In this document: piece by piece, positions 35,539 through 43,204 of the stretch
How the letters are laid out: each line of letters begins with the position of its first letter
Position numbering within the stretch: position 1 is the stretch's first letter
Assembly: GCF_003610355.1 (NCBI RefSeq)
Contig: NZ_RAPY01000002.1
Coordinates: forward strand, 186,001 to 250,000
Direction: 5' to 3'
From: Sphingobacterium detergens
GTDB taxonomy: Bacteria > Bacteroidota > Bacteroidia > Sphingobacteriales > Sphingobacteriaceae
DNA length: 64,000 nucleotides
The notes under the pieces: model-generated
The model's database searches: none
What the model was told of the DNA's origin: nothing
Seen by the model: the letters and a program-made list of their open reading frames with translations, nothing else
Position numbers and translations under genes: made by a program

Positions 35539-35862
35539 ATGATGCAAGATCAATTTGAAAATAGAGCAGCCCGGAGAAAAGTATCAGTTGATGAGTTGGT
35601 AACTATCGATGATCTGCAGATGTTTAAAGATCAGTTGATAAATGAAATAAAGTCTATTTTTTCTAAAAATGGCAAACCAATTAAAAGATGGATAAAATCG
35701 AATGAGGTGAAGAAAATATTCGATATTTCACACGGTACCCTACAAACTATGAGAAACAGTGGAGAAATTCCATATACTAAAATGGGAGGGACGTTATATT
35801 ATGACCAGGAGGAGATTGAACAATGCCTCATAAAGAGAAAAAAACAAAGAAATGGAAGATAA
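35539..35862 (+). CDS. Helix-turn-helix, excisionase-like DNA-binding protein
   Basis: A 107-residue protein. The last 55 residues form an HTH_17/MerR-like domain (RWIKSNEVKKIFDISHGTLQTMRNSGEIPYTKMGGTLYYD), as in excisionase-type factors of Bacteroidota conjugative elements. It probably bends DNA at the attachment site to favour excision or regulates the adjacent int or tra genes. It overlaps the next gene by 11 nt. Its position near the int end of the element supports the role. Confidence 0.8.
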   Translation: MMQDQFENRAARRKVSVDELVTIDDLQMFKDQLINEIKSIFSKNGKPIKRWIKSNEVKKIFDISHGTLQTMRNSGEIPYTKMGGTLYYDQEEIEQCLIKRKKQRNGR

Positions 35863-36085
35863 TTATAGGATGACTGACTTCAAAATTGGGACGGGTGCAT
35901 GCGTGCCACCAGTGCTGGAACAGGTCGTAATTTATTTTATTGAAAAGGAATGTTCAGAAGATACTGCACTGAATTTTTTTAATAGAATGAGAAGTCAGGA
36001 TTGGAAGAACTTAAAGGGAGCAATAATTAAAAATTGGAAACAACACGCTTGGCGTTGGATATTAAATTTAAGCATTAAAAAGTGA
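35852..36085 (+). CDS. Small partner protein of the excisionase-like gene
   Basis: A 77-residue protein (start MEDNYRMTDFKIGTGACVPP, end KNWKQHAWRWILNLSIKK) seen beside HTH genes of related elements. It overlaps the preceding gene by 11 nt, so the pair is coupled. A decayed second copy of its last two-thirds lies at 43018-43158. The C-terminal WKQHAWRWI segment is amphipathic. Role unknown, likely linked to excision. Confidence 0.65.
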   Translation: MEDNYRMTDFKIGTGACVPPVLEQVVIYFIEKECSEDTALNFFNRMRSQDWKNLKGAIIKNWKQHAWRWILNLSIKK

Positions 36086-36169
36086 TTTTTTAATTGCCTG
36101 TTTTTCAGACCTTTGATTGAAGGTTGATTATGAAGCTATTTTGGTTATTTTTGTTCTTAAATCCGTTGT

Positions 36170-36649
36170 ATGGAGCAAACGCTTACATTATATAATATAA
36201 ATACAGTTCGTTTTTTTGATAATAGAAATGTCGCTCGTAATTATGCATTTACCAAGAAAATGGTCGAGCATAATATATTTCTAGAATATTATACAATTGA
36301 TCCTTTAGAGGAGGAGGACGTTGAAATGATAGATGAAGAAAAAGACTATGGTAGTCATTTGTATGTTCTTTTAGAACGCGAGGGAAAGTATTATCAATTC
36401 TCTTTATTTCATGACGTATTTGAAATAGGAATTCCTGTGATGTTGATGCAGACTATTATTTTCTTTTTTTTTTTGATTGAAAAGATCGAAATTGAAAAGC
36501 TTATTGAACATCTTGTAGGTATTTCCATTGATGCCCTAATTCCCCACGAAATAAAAGATAAGGAATTTCGCGATAATGCTAAGAAATTGCTGAATCTTAA
36601 ACTTCAAACTGTCCATAATCTGATTCAAATCAATGATAATTTCGAATAA
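36170..36649 (+). CDS. Uncharacterised 159-residue protein with a T-11 run
   Basis: A protein starting MEQTLTLYNINTVRFF, with an acidic stretch (DPLEEEDVEMIDEEKDYG) and a hydrophobic segment near residue 100 (TIIFFFFLIEKI) encoded by a run of 11 T within 36464-36474. The run is a likely slippage site; one base gained or lost would truncate the protein. The gene precedes the terminator and the integrase remnant in the same way that a copy has been lost in front of the intact integrase. I recognise no family. Confidence 0.55.
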   Translation: MEQTLTLYNINTVRFFDNRNVARNYAFTKKMVEHNIFLEYYTIDPLEEEDVEMIDEEKDYGSHLYVLLEREGKYYQFSLFHDVFEIGIPVMLMQTIIFFFFLIEKIEIEKLIEHLVGISIDALIPHEIKDKEFRDNAKKLLNLKLQTVHNLIQINDNFE

Positions 36650-36702
36650 AGTGAAGAATAATTTACACTGATAATTAAGTTCACTTTATAGCATCATATT
36701 AA

Positions 36703-36735
36703 TAAGAAAAGGCTGCGGATTGCAGCCTTTTCTTA
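36703..36735. terminator. Terminator before the integrase remnant
   Basis: A 14-bp stem TAAGAAAAGGCTGC (36703-36716) with its complement (36722-36735). It sits 11 nt from the end of the int remnant, just as the terminator at 43161-43193 sits 12 nt from the end of the intact int. Confidence 0.88.
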
Positions 36736-36745
36736 TTTGATGAGT

Positions 36746-36827
36746 TTAGGCGACCTTACGGAATTTGCCAGTTTTGGCAAAGATTGCAGATTTCGCCTAT
36801 TTCATGTTTTCGCTTATTCAGGGCTTG
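36746..36827 (-). pseudogene. Remnant of a second integrase (last 26 codons)
   Basis: Reading the minus strand gives KP-stop-ISENMK-stop-AKSAIFAKTGKFRKVA-stop, nearly identical to residues 410-435 of the intact integrase (43205-44512) but with two internal stop codons. Homology ends abruptly at about 36827, before the catalytic tyrosine codon. It is the scar of a related element's int, deleted from its 5' side. Confidence 0.9.
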
Positions 36828-36847
36828 CAACCAGTACCCTTTCCATT

Positions 36848-37297
36848 TTAAAAGAATATGGTCGTATTATAACTGGAATCTGTATAAGATGAAATGGATT
36901 TAATTTTGTCTTTCCAAACCACAAAGTTTAATGAATGCTCACTGTCGAGGCGGATGCCATAATAACGCGTGCCAGCTTCGGTCGTTCCTATAGTCAACTC
37001 TTCAACCTTGAACCCGGTTGGCTTATCTGCGTTATTTAAATATGCCGTCCTAACCAGAACCAACGAATTCTGGATCTTATTTATGGAGCTATCCGTCCCG
37101 TCACTTACTATATATTGCTTAATAATAGAATCGGGTATTGGTTGCTTAATTGACAACTCCTTCAAAAATTTTTCTATCAGCTTTTCCCCACCCGAAACTT
37201 TCTGGGCAAATAATACATGAATCTGTATCATAAACAATAGCGTTAAGAAAACCACCCTATGAATAGCATCTTTATTACTTCGTTTGTTTAACATCAT
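36848..37297 (-). CDS. Small secreted hypothetical protein
   Basis: A 149-residue protein with a signal peptide (ending LFAQK, residue 32) and a mixed alpha/beta body (SGGEKLIEKFLKELSIKQPIP, then TRYYGIRLDSEHSLNFVVW). It overlaps the upstream YwqK-like gene by 23 nt, so the two are coupled. I recognise no domain. Position suggests a partner of the YwqK-like protein or of the large lipoprotein upstream. Confidence 0.55.
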   Translation of the reverse strand: MMLNKRSNKDAIHRVVFLTLLFMIQIHVLFAQKVSGGEKLIEKFLKELSIKQPIPDSIIKQYIVSDGTDSSINKIQNSLVLVRTAYLNNADKPTGFKVEELTIGTTEAGTRYYGIRLDSEHSLNFVVWKDKIKSISSYTDSSYNTTIFF

Positions 37298-37718
37298 TTA
37301 TAAAATATTCGCGATAGGAAACAGACCCATCGCTATTGTACACTATACTTTCTCCATTTTTCTTCCCTTCTTTGAATTCCGTAGACATGAACAGAATACC
37401 GTCTGAAAATATTTCTGTCAGTCCCTCTAGTTTGCCATTAACCACCTGATTGCGGATTCTGAGCCGCCCATTTTCATCAAAAACTGCGATCTCTTTATTT
37501 TCATCATTCTTAAAAGTAATCTTACTTTTGATCACGCCGTTTTCTGAAATGGTTCTGCTGATACACTTCCCTTTTTCATAATAGGATGCAATATCCGATC
37601 CATCCTCTGCAACCCAATTATAAGTACCGGCGAAAGGAATATCCAGTTTGTCTTTTTTGTAAGTAACCCCATCCAAAATAACCATTTCAGATGGAGTATT
37701 AAATTTTTCATCAAACAT
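37275..37718 (-). CDS. MORN-repeat protein, YwqK-like
   Basis: A 147-residue protein with repeating MORN-type units in its second half (FDENGRLRIRNQVVNGKLEGL, FSDGILFMSTEFKEGKKNGES, YNSDGSVSYREYF). Databases often name this class a toxin-antitoxin YwqK antitoxin, but that label rests on weak evidence. Here it lies between a secreted small protein and a lipoprotein gene on the same strand, which would fit an immunity role. No signal peptide is visible. Confidence 0.7.
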   Translation of the reverse strand: MFDEKFNTPSEMVILDGVTYKKDKLDIPFAGTYNWVAEDGSDIASYYEKGKCISRTISENGVIKSKITFKNDENKEIAVFDENGRLRIRNQVVNGKLEGLTEIFSDGILFMSTEFKEGKKNGESIVYNSDGSVSYREYFINDVKQTK

Positions 37719-37761
37719 TTTGAAATCGTCAATTCACTTTATGAATTACAAATATCATACC

Positions 37762-38880
37762 TTAACAATCACCTCCAAATAAGCCATCAAAAAAGCCATC
37801 GAATTGGATCTTGGAGGTGTTTTTAACATCCGGTCTGGCACCTGTATCCACAGAGGCCCTTGCACCGGGTATATTTGCTTGAAGATAGGTGTTCAGGGTC
37901 GTCACAAAATCTCTTTCATAAGTTGCATCCATTGCCGTTTTATATTTGCCTGTTTGACCGTAAAGCATTCCAAGCGTTTTGGCTGTAATGTTCATCGCTT
38001 CTGCTGTTGCTTTAGCGGCATCTTTGGCACTATAAGTGGTCCCATCACTCAATTTAGAAGGTACATCTATTATCAGGTTCCTTATATTGAACTTCTTCGT
38101 TACCCCTCCAACTTCATTGAATGTGACAGGAGGTATGCCGGTAACTCTGGTCGCCATCCTGTTGCTCGCCGGGGTGCCGAAGTTAAAAGAAGCACAGGAT
38201 ATATCTCCCGGCCAAAGTGTGCTTACAACATTATTCCATGTATTTCCGCTGGAGGTACCCCCGCCTCCGCCTCCTCCGCCAGAAGGTGGATACACCGGCG
38301 GATAAGTCGGTGGTGGCGGTGGTGGGTAATATGGGCCGGTTGGAGGATAGCTGGGATTAGTTGGCGGCGGCGGCACAGTTACTTCGGGCAGCGTACCTCC
38401 GTCAATATCTTCTATACCCATCAGTACAATATTGCTCTTACCGGCGGTACCCAGCAAGGTATAGCTCCCTTTATTGTCGAAGCTACCTAAATCAATGAAC
38501 TTTCCATTAAGGGTAAAGCTGCCGACAAGCATCGCATTGCTTTCCCGGAACTGATATTGATACACTCTGCCTTCAAAGACCCCATCGTATTGGATGACAT
38601 GGAGCTCGCGGGTCATACTGCTATCCTGCAACAATAAAGTCGTGAACAATGTAGAGTCTCCACGACGTGTAATCTTGGTGCCTTCCCATTGTGGGTTGTT
38701 AATATTGGCAAAAGCACCACCTTCATTTGTAGGAATTAACTGCCGCTGGTACCATGCGGCTACTTTTTCGATGTCCCCATTCTCCTGAACAGGGTCGATC
38801 TTAGCATCTTTCACGCATCCCCAGACTGCAAGGAGAACTAGGGCGAGAAATGCTGTTAGGTTAATAAACTTTTTTCTCAT
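37762..38880 (-). CDS. Lipoprotein with Pro/Gly-rich hinge and unknown C-terminal domain
   Basis: A 372-residue lipoprotein. The start is ATG 38880 (MRKKFINLTAFL) with lipobox AVWGC; an earlier start at 38898 is unlikely. Residues 30-165 form a beta-rich domain, followed by a low-complexity hinge of Pro, Tyr and Gly (about 170-215) and a C-terminal domain of about 150 residues with conserved-looking ISCASFNFGTPASNRM and a final FGGDC. The layout, with an anchored N-terminal domain, flexible hinge and C-terminal module, resembles surface-displayed effectors. It is divergent from the envelope operon at 39004. I recognise no family. Confidence 0.6.
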   Translation of the reverse strand: MRKKFINLTAFLALVLLAVWGCVKDAKIDPVQENGDIEKVAAWYQRQLIPTNEGGAFANINNPQWEGTKITRRGDSTLFTTLLLQDSSMTRELHVIQYDGVFEGRVYQYQFRESNAMLVGSFTLNGKFIDLGSFDNKGSYTLLGTAGKSNIVLMGIEDIDGGTLPEVTVPPPPTNPSYPPTGPYYPPPPPPTYPPVYPPSGGGGGGGGTSSGNTWNNVVSTLWPGDISCASFNFGTPASNRMATRVTGIPPVTFNEVGGVTKKFNIRNLIIDVPSKLSDGTTYSAKDAAKATAEAMNITAKTLGMLYGQTGKYKTAMDATYERDFVTTLNTYLQANIPGARASVDTGARPDVKNTSKIQFDGFFDGLFGGDC

Positions 38881-39003
38881 ACTTAAATTTATATACAAAT
38901 CTAATTTAATATAATTTCAATTAAGTGGCAAGAAATTATAAAATATTTTTATATTTTGGCGTATAGATATTTCTATAGCGGTAATAAAGGCTTTACTGTC
39001 GCG

Positions 39004-40815
39004 ATGTTGTTAATACATATGATAAAAGAATATACTGGACGATTTAAGTTTTCTCTGGCGGATAGCGCTATCACATTGCTTATTGCCTTTGCCTCTGTAA
39101 TGGGTAACTTCGAATGGAAGCGTATCTACTGGCTGGCAGAAATGCCGCAGTTTATTTTCTTACTATTACTTTCCGGCTTAGTAATATTAATCTTTGGCAA
39201 TCAAAAAGCAGGGAGCATTCGTTTGGGAGTAATCGATGGTCTTGTAATTTTATTTTTTTTGTATCTAATTAGCCGGTCTGTTATTGCAAGTTACCCTGAG
39301 TCTCCATCCACAAGGATTTATATCCCGGTAGCGACTTTTATTTTTTATGCTTTGATAAGAACGCAATGCTCCAATTCTATTTTCACCCGATCAGGCAATA
39401 TTATCCAGGGCATAATATACCTGGCAGTTTTTCAAAGTATAATAGGTGTATTTCAAGCCTGCGCTTTTCTTCCCGGATATGACAGGTCGTCAAATGCAGC
39501 AGGATTATTTTCTAACCCGGCATTATTTGGCTGCTTCATGGCATTAGGGAGCTGCCTGTGTTTATCTGTAATATTTAATGCTGAATACCGGAAGATAAAA
39601 ATCATTCACCTGTCCCTGTTTCTTGTAATATTTGCTGGTATTTTGGTTTCCGGCTCACGAACAGCATGGCTGTCGGCTTGCTTTTGCTGCTCCTTCCTGA
39701 GCTATATCCGCTATTTTCAAGGAAAGCAGAGACCCGAAAAGAAAACAATATTAGTGATCCTGCTTAGTATATTGGTAATAGCCATTGCTGGCATATACTA
39801 TTTGTATAAAATTGATACGGCATCGGTAAGTGGCAGGTGGTTGATCTGGAAGATTAGCTGGACTATGTTTAGGGACTATCCGATATTCGGTATGGGCTAT
39901 GGCGGTTTTTATACTGAATACGGAAATTACCAGTCAACCTATTTCCTCGCTGAACCAAGAGCGCAACAAGAAATATTAACCGCTTCCATGAATTATTATG
40001 CATTTTCTGAACCACTGACCATCCTCATAGAGCAAGGCATTTTGGGTAGCCTTATTTTCCTGTTCTTGATCGGCCGCAGCATCATCCTGTTAGGGAAAAG
40101 TAGCGAAAACAGCACAGAACATTTTCGGCTATCCTCACTTTCTTTAATTTCGGTTTTATCATTGTTTAGCTTGTTTTCGTATCCTCTTCAGGATTTGTTT
40201 TTCACCCTGTTATTCGCTTTATCATTATCGTATGTAGCAACACTTGAATCTTCGGTTAAACCAATCGTTTCCCTTTCATTGGGTAGGTATTGGCAGGTGG
40301 TTTCTATTACATTACTGTTAGCCATAGGTTGGCACTCCATAAATGTGATACAGGCTATCTACAACTGGAAAAAGGCCAAGGGAAATATTCTGGTAAGTGA
40401 AGGGGACGCGTTATTAGGTTATAATCAGGCTTATAAACCGTTAGCAAATAACGGATCATTTTTATTCAATTACGGATCGGAGCTGGCCGACCTCGGGCAA
40501 TACCGGCAAGCATCTGAAGTATTGGGCCAGGCGGCAAGATATGGCAATAGTGTGGAGCTGCATCTTCAACTGGGAAAGGTCTACAAGGAGCTTGGACAAC
40601 TGGAGCGGTCTGAGGCGTCACTGCTTAAAGCATCTGCCATGAATCCTAAATTATTTCTACCATTAAATAATCTGATGTTGTTCTATATCAATACAGGACA
40701 AAAAACCAAAGGCAAAGAGATTGCCAAACTTATTATGGAAAAACCTGTGAAAATACCATCTGATAAAATCGAGAACATAAAGAAAATTGCAGAGTCATAC
40801 CTGATTGAATTATGA
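39004..40815 (+). CDS. O-antigen-ligase-like membrane protein with TPR C-terminus
   Basis: A roughly 600-residue polytopic protein with about a dozen membrane segments, a large loop with the O-antigen ligase/polymerase pattern (FSNPALFGCFMAL, SGSRTAWLSACFC, PIFGMGYGGF) and a C-terminal TPR-like helical domain (about 475-600). This is the Wzy/WaaL-C superfamily, which joins glycan units at the periplasmic face. The ATG at 39004 or 39019 is likely; a TTG at 38956 is also possible. It overlaps the JAMM-like lipoprotein gene by 4 nt (ATGA) and heads a three-gene operon. Confidence 0.8.
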   Translation: MLLIHMIKEYTGRFKFSLADSAITLLIAFASVMGNFEWKRIYWLAEMPQFIFLLLLSGLVILIFGNQKAGSIRLGVIDGLVILFFLYLISRSVIASYPESPSTRIYIPVATFIFYALIRTQCSNSIFTRSGNIIQGIIYLAVFQSIIGVFQACAFLPGYDRSSNAAGLFSNPALFGCFMALGSCLCLSVIFNAEYRKIKIIHLSLFLVIFAGILVSGSRTAWLSACFCCSFLSYIRYFQGKQRPEKKTILVILLSILVIAIAGIYYLYKIDTASVSGRWLIWKISWTMFRDYPIFGMGYGGFYTEYGNYQSTYFLAEPRAQQEILTASMNYYAFSEPLTILIEQGILGSLIFLFLIGRSIILLGKSSENSTEHFRLSSLSLISVLSLFSLFSYPLQDLFFTLLFALSLSYVATLESSVKPIVSLSLGRYWQVVSITLLLAIGWHSINVIQAIYNWKKAKGNILVSEGDALLGYNQAYKPLANNGSFLFNYGSELADLGQYRQASEVLGQAARYGNSVELHLQLGKVYKELGQLERSEASLLKASAMNPKLFLPLNNLMLFYINTGQKTKGKEIAKLIMEKPVKIPSDKIENIKKIAESYLIEL

Positions 40816-41525
40816 ACGTGAGAATAATAATAGCAACCATAATCATTGCTGCCCAACTAACGTCCTGCAGTAAGGACAATCCGGAACCCAGTATTGAGAA
40901 AACAAACCAGGACAGGCAGGTAGGGATACTTTCTAGTAACGCAGCCTTTACCGATATGTTTAATAAGCTTACTGATGAATCAAAGAAGATTGATTTCGAG
41001 GCGGGGTATTTTATTTACCCATCCCAATCGCAGACCTTCCGTTACGTAAGAATAGAAGGTAGGCCCGGAGAGCCTTTTATTTCATTCCTGCCTGAAGGGC
41101 AGATCGCCGGAGTTGTCCATTGTCATTATAATAATCTCTTCCCATCATTTTCGGGATCGGACATAAAGGCGATCTACGAGCTTTATGTTGATGAGTATAT
41201 GAATGATTATTATTCATTTTTCTGTGGCGTTGTCAGCTATACCGGCAGGGGATACCTTTTACTAATTGAAGACCTAAATAAATTCCTGGCTTTTTCAGCA
41301 AAAAATTTTAAAGAAAGGGAGCGTTTCAGAAATTTTGAGCTTGCGTATTTTAATAAGCAACAGGCGTATAAGGACTCAGGGTTTGAAAGCTCATATGAAA
41401 TAGCGCTTTCTGAATTGCTTTCTGGATCGGGACTTCGGCTTTATAAATCCAATATGCCGTACGGACAATGGGTCAAACTGTCTTTTGAAAACGGAGCACT
41501 CAGGGAATATAAATTAAATAAATAA
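40812..41525 (+). CDS. Lipoprotein with JAMM-like metal-binding motif
   Basis: A 237-residue lipoprotein (lipobox LTSC). Residues 103-117 read HCHYNNLFPSFSGSD, close to the JAMM signature HxH-x7-S-x2-D but with one extra residue between the second His and the Ser. A possible upstream Glu is E63 (DFEAGYF). If the motif is real, this is a zinc-dependent isopeptidase-like enzyme on the periplasmic face of a membrane. It is coupled to the O-antigen-ligase-like gene and followed after 19 nt by the transglutaminase-like gene. The enzymatic call is tentative. Confidence 0.55.
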   Translation: MNVRIIIATIIIAAQLTSCSKDNPEPSIEKTNQDRQVGILSSNAAFTDMFNKLTDESKKIDFEAGYFIYPSQSQTFRYVRIEGRPGEPFISFLPEGQIAGVVHCHYNNLFPSFSGSDIKAIYELYVDEYMNDYYSFFCGVVSYTGRGYLLLIEDLNKFLAFSAKNFKERERFRNFELAYFNKQQAYKDSGFESSYEIALSELLSGSGLRLYKSNMPYGQWVKLSFENGALREYKLNK

Positions 41526-41544
41526 CCGATCTTATTACAGAATT

Positions 41545-42939
41545 ATGAATAAGAAATATTTGCATGTATCGTTAATTTTCTGCGCAAAAGTCCTGTTTTT
41601 AGGTTGTGGTCAAAATAAGACACTGAAAGAGCTGGCAGTCGAGAAGCAACCAACCATTGTCAAGGTTGACAAAGCCTTTCTAAAACAGTATTATGGTATT
41701 AATTTGCCGGAGCAGAGTGATCTTCAGCTCGAAGGGCAAAGAAAAGATATGCTCGAAGCTACAAGTCGCTGGTTTAACAATGGACTTATTGACACTACAG
41801 ATATTCTTGATTTCGTATTACCCCAAATGGTCAATAACTCAGTTGATACCGGGTGGCGGCTGCATGTTAGGAAACGAATGAAAGGTATAAAGCTACCTGA
41901 AGGAAAAATAACAGAGAAGTCATTTCTAAAATTCTGCAACCTGGTTAATGATTCCGTTAAAGGGCAAATAACATTTGCAAATGCAGACGAGGATGAAAGC
42001 CTGCTTACTTATTCAGCACTCAACGCTAAAGGGCGGGGAAGCTGTGTAGCTATGAGCGACTACACAAACTATACGTTCCGGGGGCTGGGGATTCCTGTAA
42101 CAACAGATTTTATTCCCGTTTGGGGAAACCTAAATGCTCCGGGTCATGCATGGAACAGGTTATTGTTAAAAGGAAAGTCACTTCCCTTTATGGGTGCAGA
42201 GTCGAATATCGGCGATTACAATCCACTGGTACTTAGCATTTATGCAGATGGTAGCATTTCCACAAGACGCTTACCAGCAAAAGTTTACCGTCACTCTCCT
42301 TATGATGGGCTTAGCATGGACTTTTTCGGTAAGAAGGTACTTGACGTTACAGATGAGTACGTTGATATAAATTCGATTATTATCGAACATAATGAAAAAT
42401 TAAGCTCCCCGGTTTACCTCGCTACCTTTAATCGCGGAAGTTTTATAATTGTTGCCAAAGGAACATCATCTGGTGATAAAATTGTCTTTCAAAAAATGGG
42501 AACCGACCTTGTATATTTTCCGGTAAGGCTGGATAGGGCTAAAGCTGTGCCGGTAGGCACACCGGTAATTTGCAGGCAGGGAGCCAATAAAACAATGACT
42601 CCTGATTTTGATAGCCAGATCAATATAAGAATTGATCACCTTCTACCCCTTGCCCAAGGACAAATGTATTACCTGGCTAAAAATGGGTACGCAAATCTGG
42701 ATAAAATCGACTTTCATAATAAGTATGATGTTTGCCCAATCCCTCAGAATAAAACTGATTATGAGCTCTGGTATTGGGATATGGGATGGAAAAAGTTAAG
42801 CACAATAAAAGCTGAAGGTAAACAGCTTGTATTCCAGAATGTTCCCGGCAACGCACTTTACGTGGTAAAAACTCCTGCAGAATCATTTGCTAAAACTCGT
42901 CCTTTTACTATTGAAAAAGGAAGTATATTATGGCTCTAA
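41545..42939 (+). CDS. Transglutaminase-like lipoprotein
   Basis: A 464-residue lipoprotein (lipobox FLGC, Cys near residue 21) with a transglutaminase-like core. The nucleophile is C167 in GRGSCVAMSDYTNY and the base is H201 in PGHAWNRLL, with an acidic partner likely in GAESNIGDYNP. The second half is beta-rich and may bind substrate. Such proteins act as cysteine proteases, crosslinkers or amidases in the envelope. It is the last gene of the three-gene operon with the O-antigen-ligase-like and JAMM-like proteins. Confidence 0.75.
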   Translation: MNKKYLHVSLIFCAKVLFLGCGQNKTLKELAVEKQPTIVKVDKAFLKQYYGINLPEQSDLQLEGQRKDMLEATSRWFNNGLIDTTDILDFVLPQMVNNSVDTGWRLHVRKRMKGIKLPEGKITEKSFLKFCNLVNDSVKGQITFANADEDESLLTYSALNAKGRGSCVAMSDYTNYTFRGLGIPVTTDFIPVWGNLNAPGHAWNRLLLKGKSLPFMGAESNIGDYNPLVLSIYADGSISTRRLPAKVYRHSPYDGLSMDFFGKKVLDVTDEYVDINSIIIEHNEKLSSPVYLATFNRGSFIIVAKGTSSGDKIVFQKMGTDLVYFPVRLDRAKAVPVGTPVICRQGANKTMTPDFDSQINIRIDHLLPLAQGQMYYLAKNGYANLDKIDFHNKYDVCPIPQNKTDYELWYWDMGWKKLSTIKAEGKQLVFQNVPGNALYVVKTPAESFAKTRPFTIEKGSILWL

Positions 42940-43017
42940 TAAAGGTTTTTGAATAACCATTAGGAAGACGGATTTTCAGGTTGTTCAATTAAAAAGGGGC
43001 CTGGCAAGGGAAGCAAA

Positions 43018-43158
43018 AGTGATAGAAAAATCTATTTGATGGGATACCACAATGATTATTTTAATACAGTGATTCGTTGGGACTCGAAATACTTAAAATG
43101 TAAAAATTAAGAATTGTAAACAACACGCTTGGAGTTGAATTTTAAATTTAAATATAAA
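43018..43158 (+). pseudogene. Decayed copy of the excisionase-partner gene (35852-36085)
   Basis: The frame reads VIEKSI-stop-WDTT...KNCKQHAWS-stop-ILNLNIK, matching the C-terminal two-thirds of the intact protein (EKECSEDT...KNWKQHAWRWILNLSIK) without a frame change but with several stops. At the DNA level, AAACAACACGCTTGG and TTAAATTTAA are shared. The copy lies immediately before the terminator and the intact int, where its homologue stands at 35852 in front of the int remnant. Confidence 0.85.
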
Positions 43159-43160
43159 AC

Positions 43161-43193
43161 AAAAAAACGACTGCAGAAGGCAGTCGTTTTTTT
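43161..43193. terminator. Terminator between the decayed gene and int
   Basis: AAAAAAACGACTGC (43161-43174) pairs with GCAGTCGTTTTTTT (43180-43193). It can stop transcription from both sides. Confidence 0.9.
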
Positions 43194-43204
43194 GTTTTAT
43201 AAGT

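Noticed and set aside
37275..37718. YwqK-like protein as a proven antitoxin
   Set aside because: The label in databases rests on weak evidence; only the MORN repeats are visible here.
40812..41525. JAMM-like lipoprotein as the deubiquitinase partner of the PRTRC set
   Set aside because: It has a lipoprotein signal and so would act outside the cytoplasm, away from the cytoplasmic Ub-like proteins; it also lies in a different cargo block.
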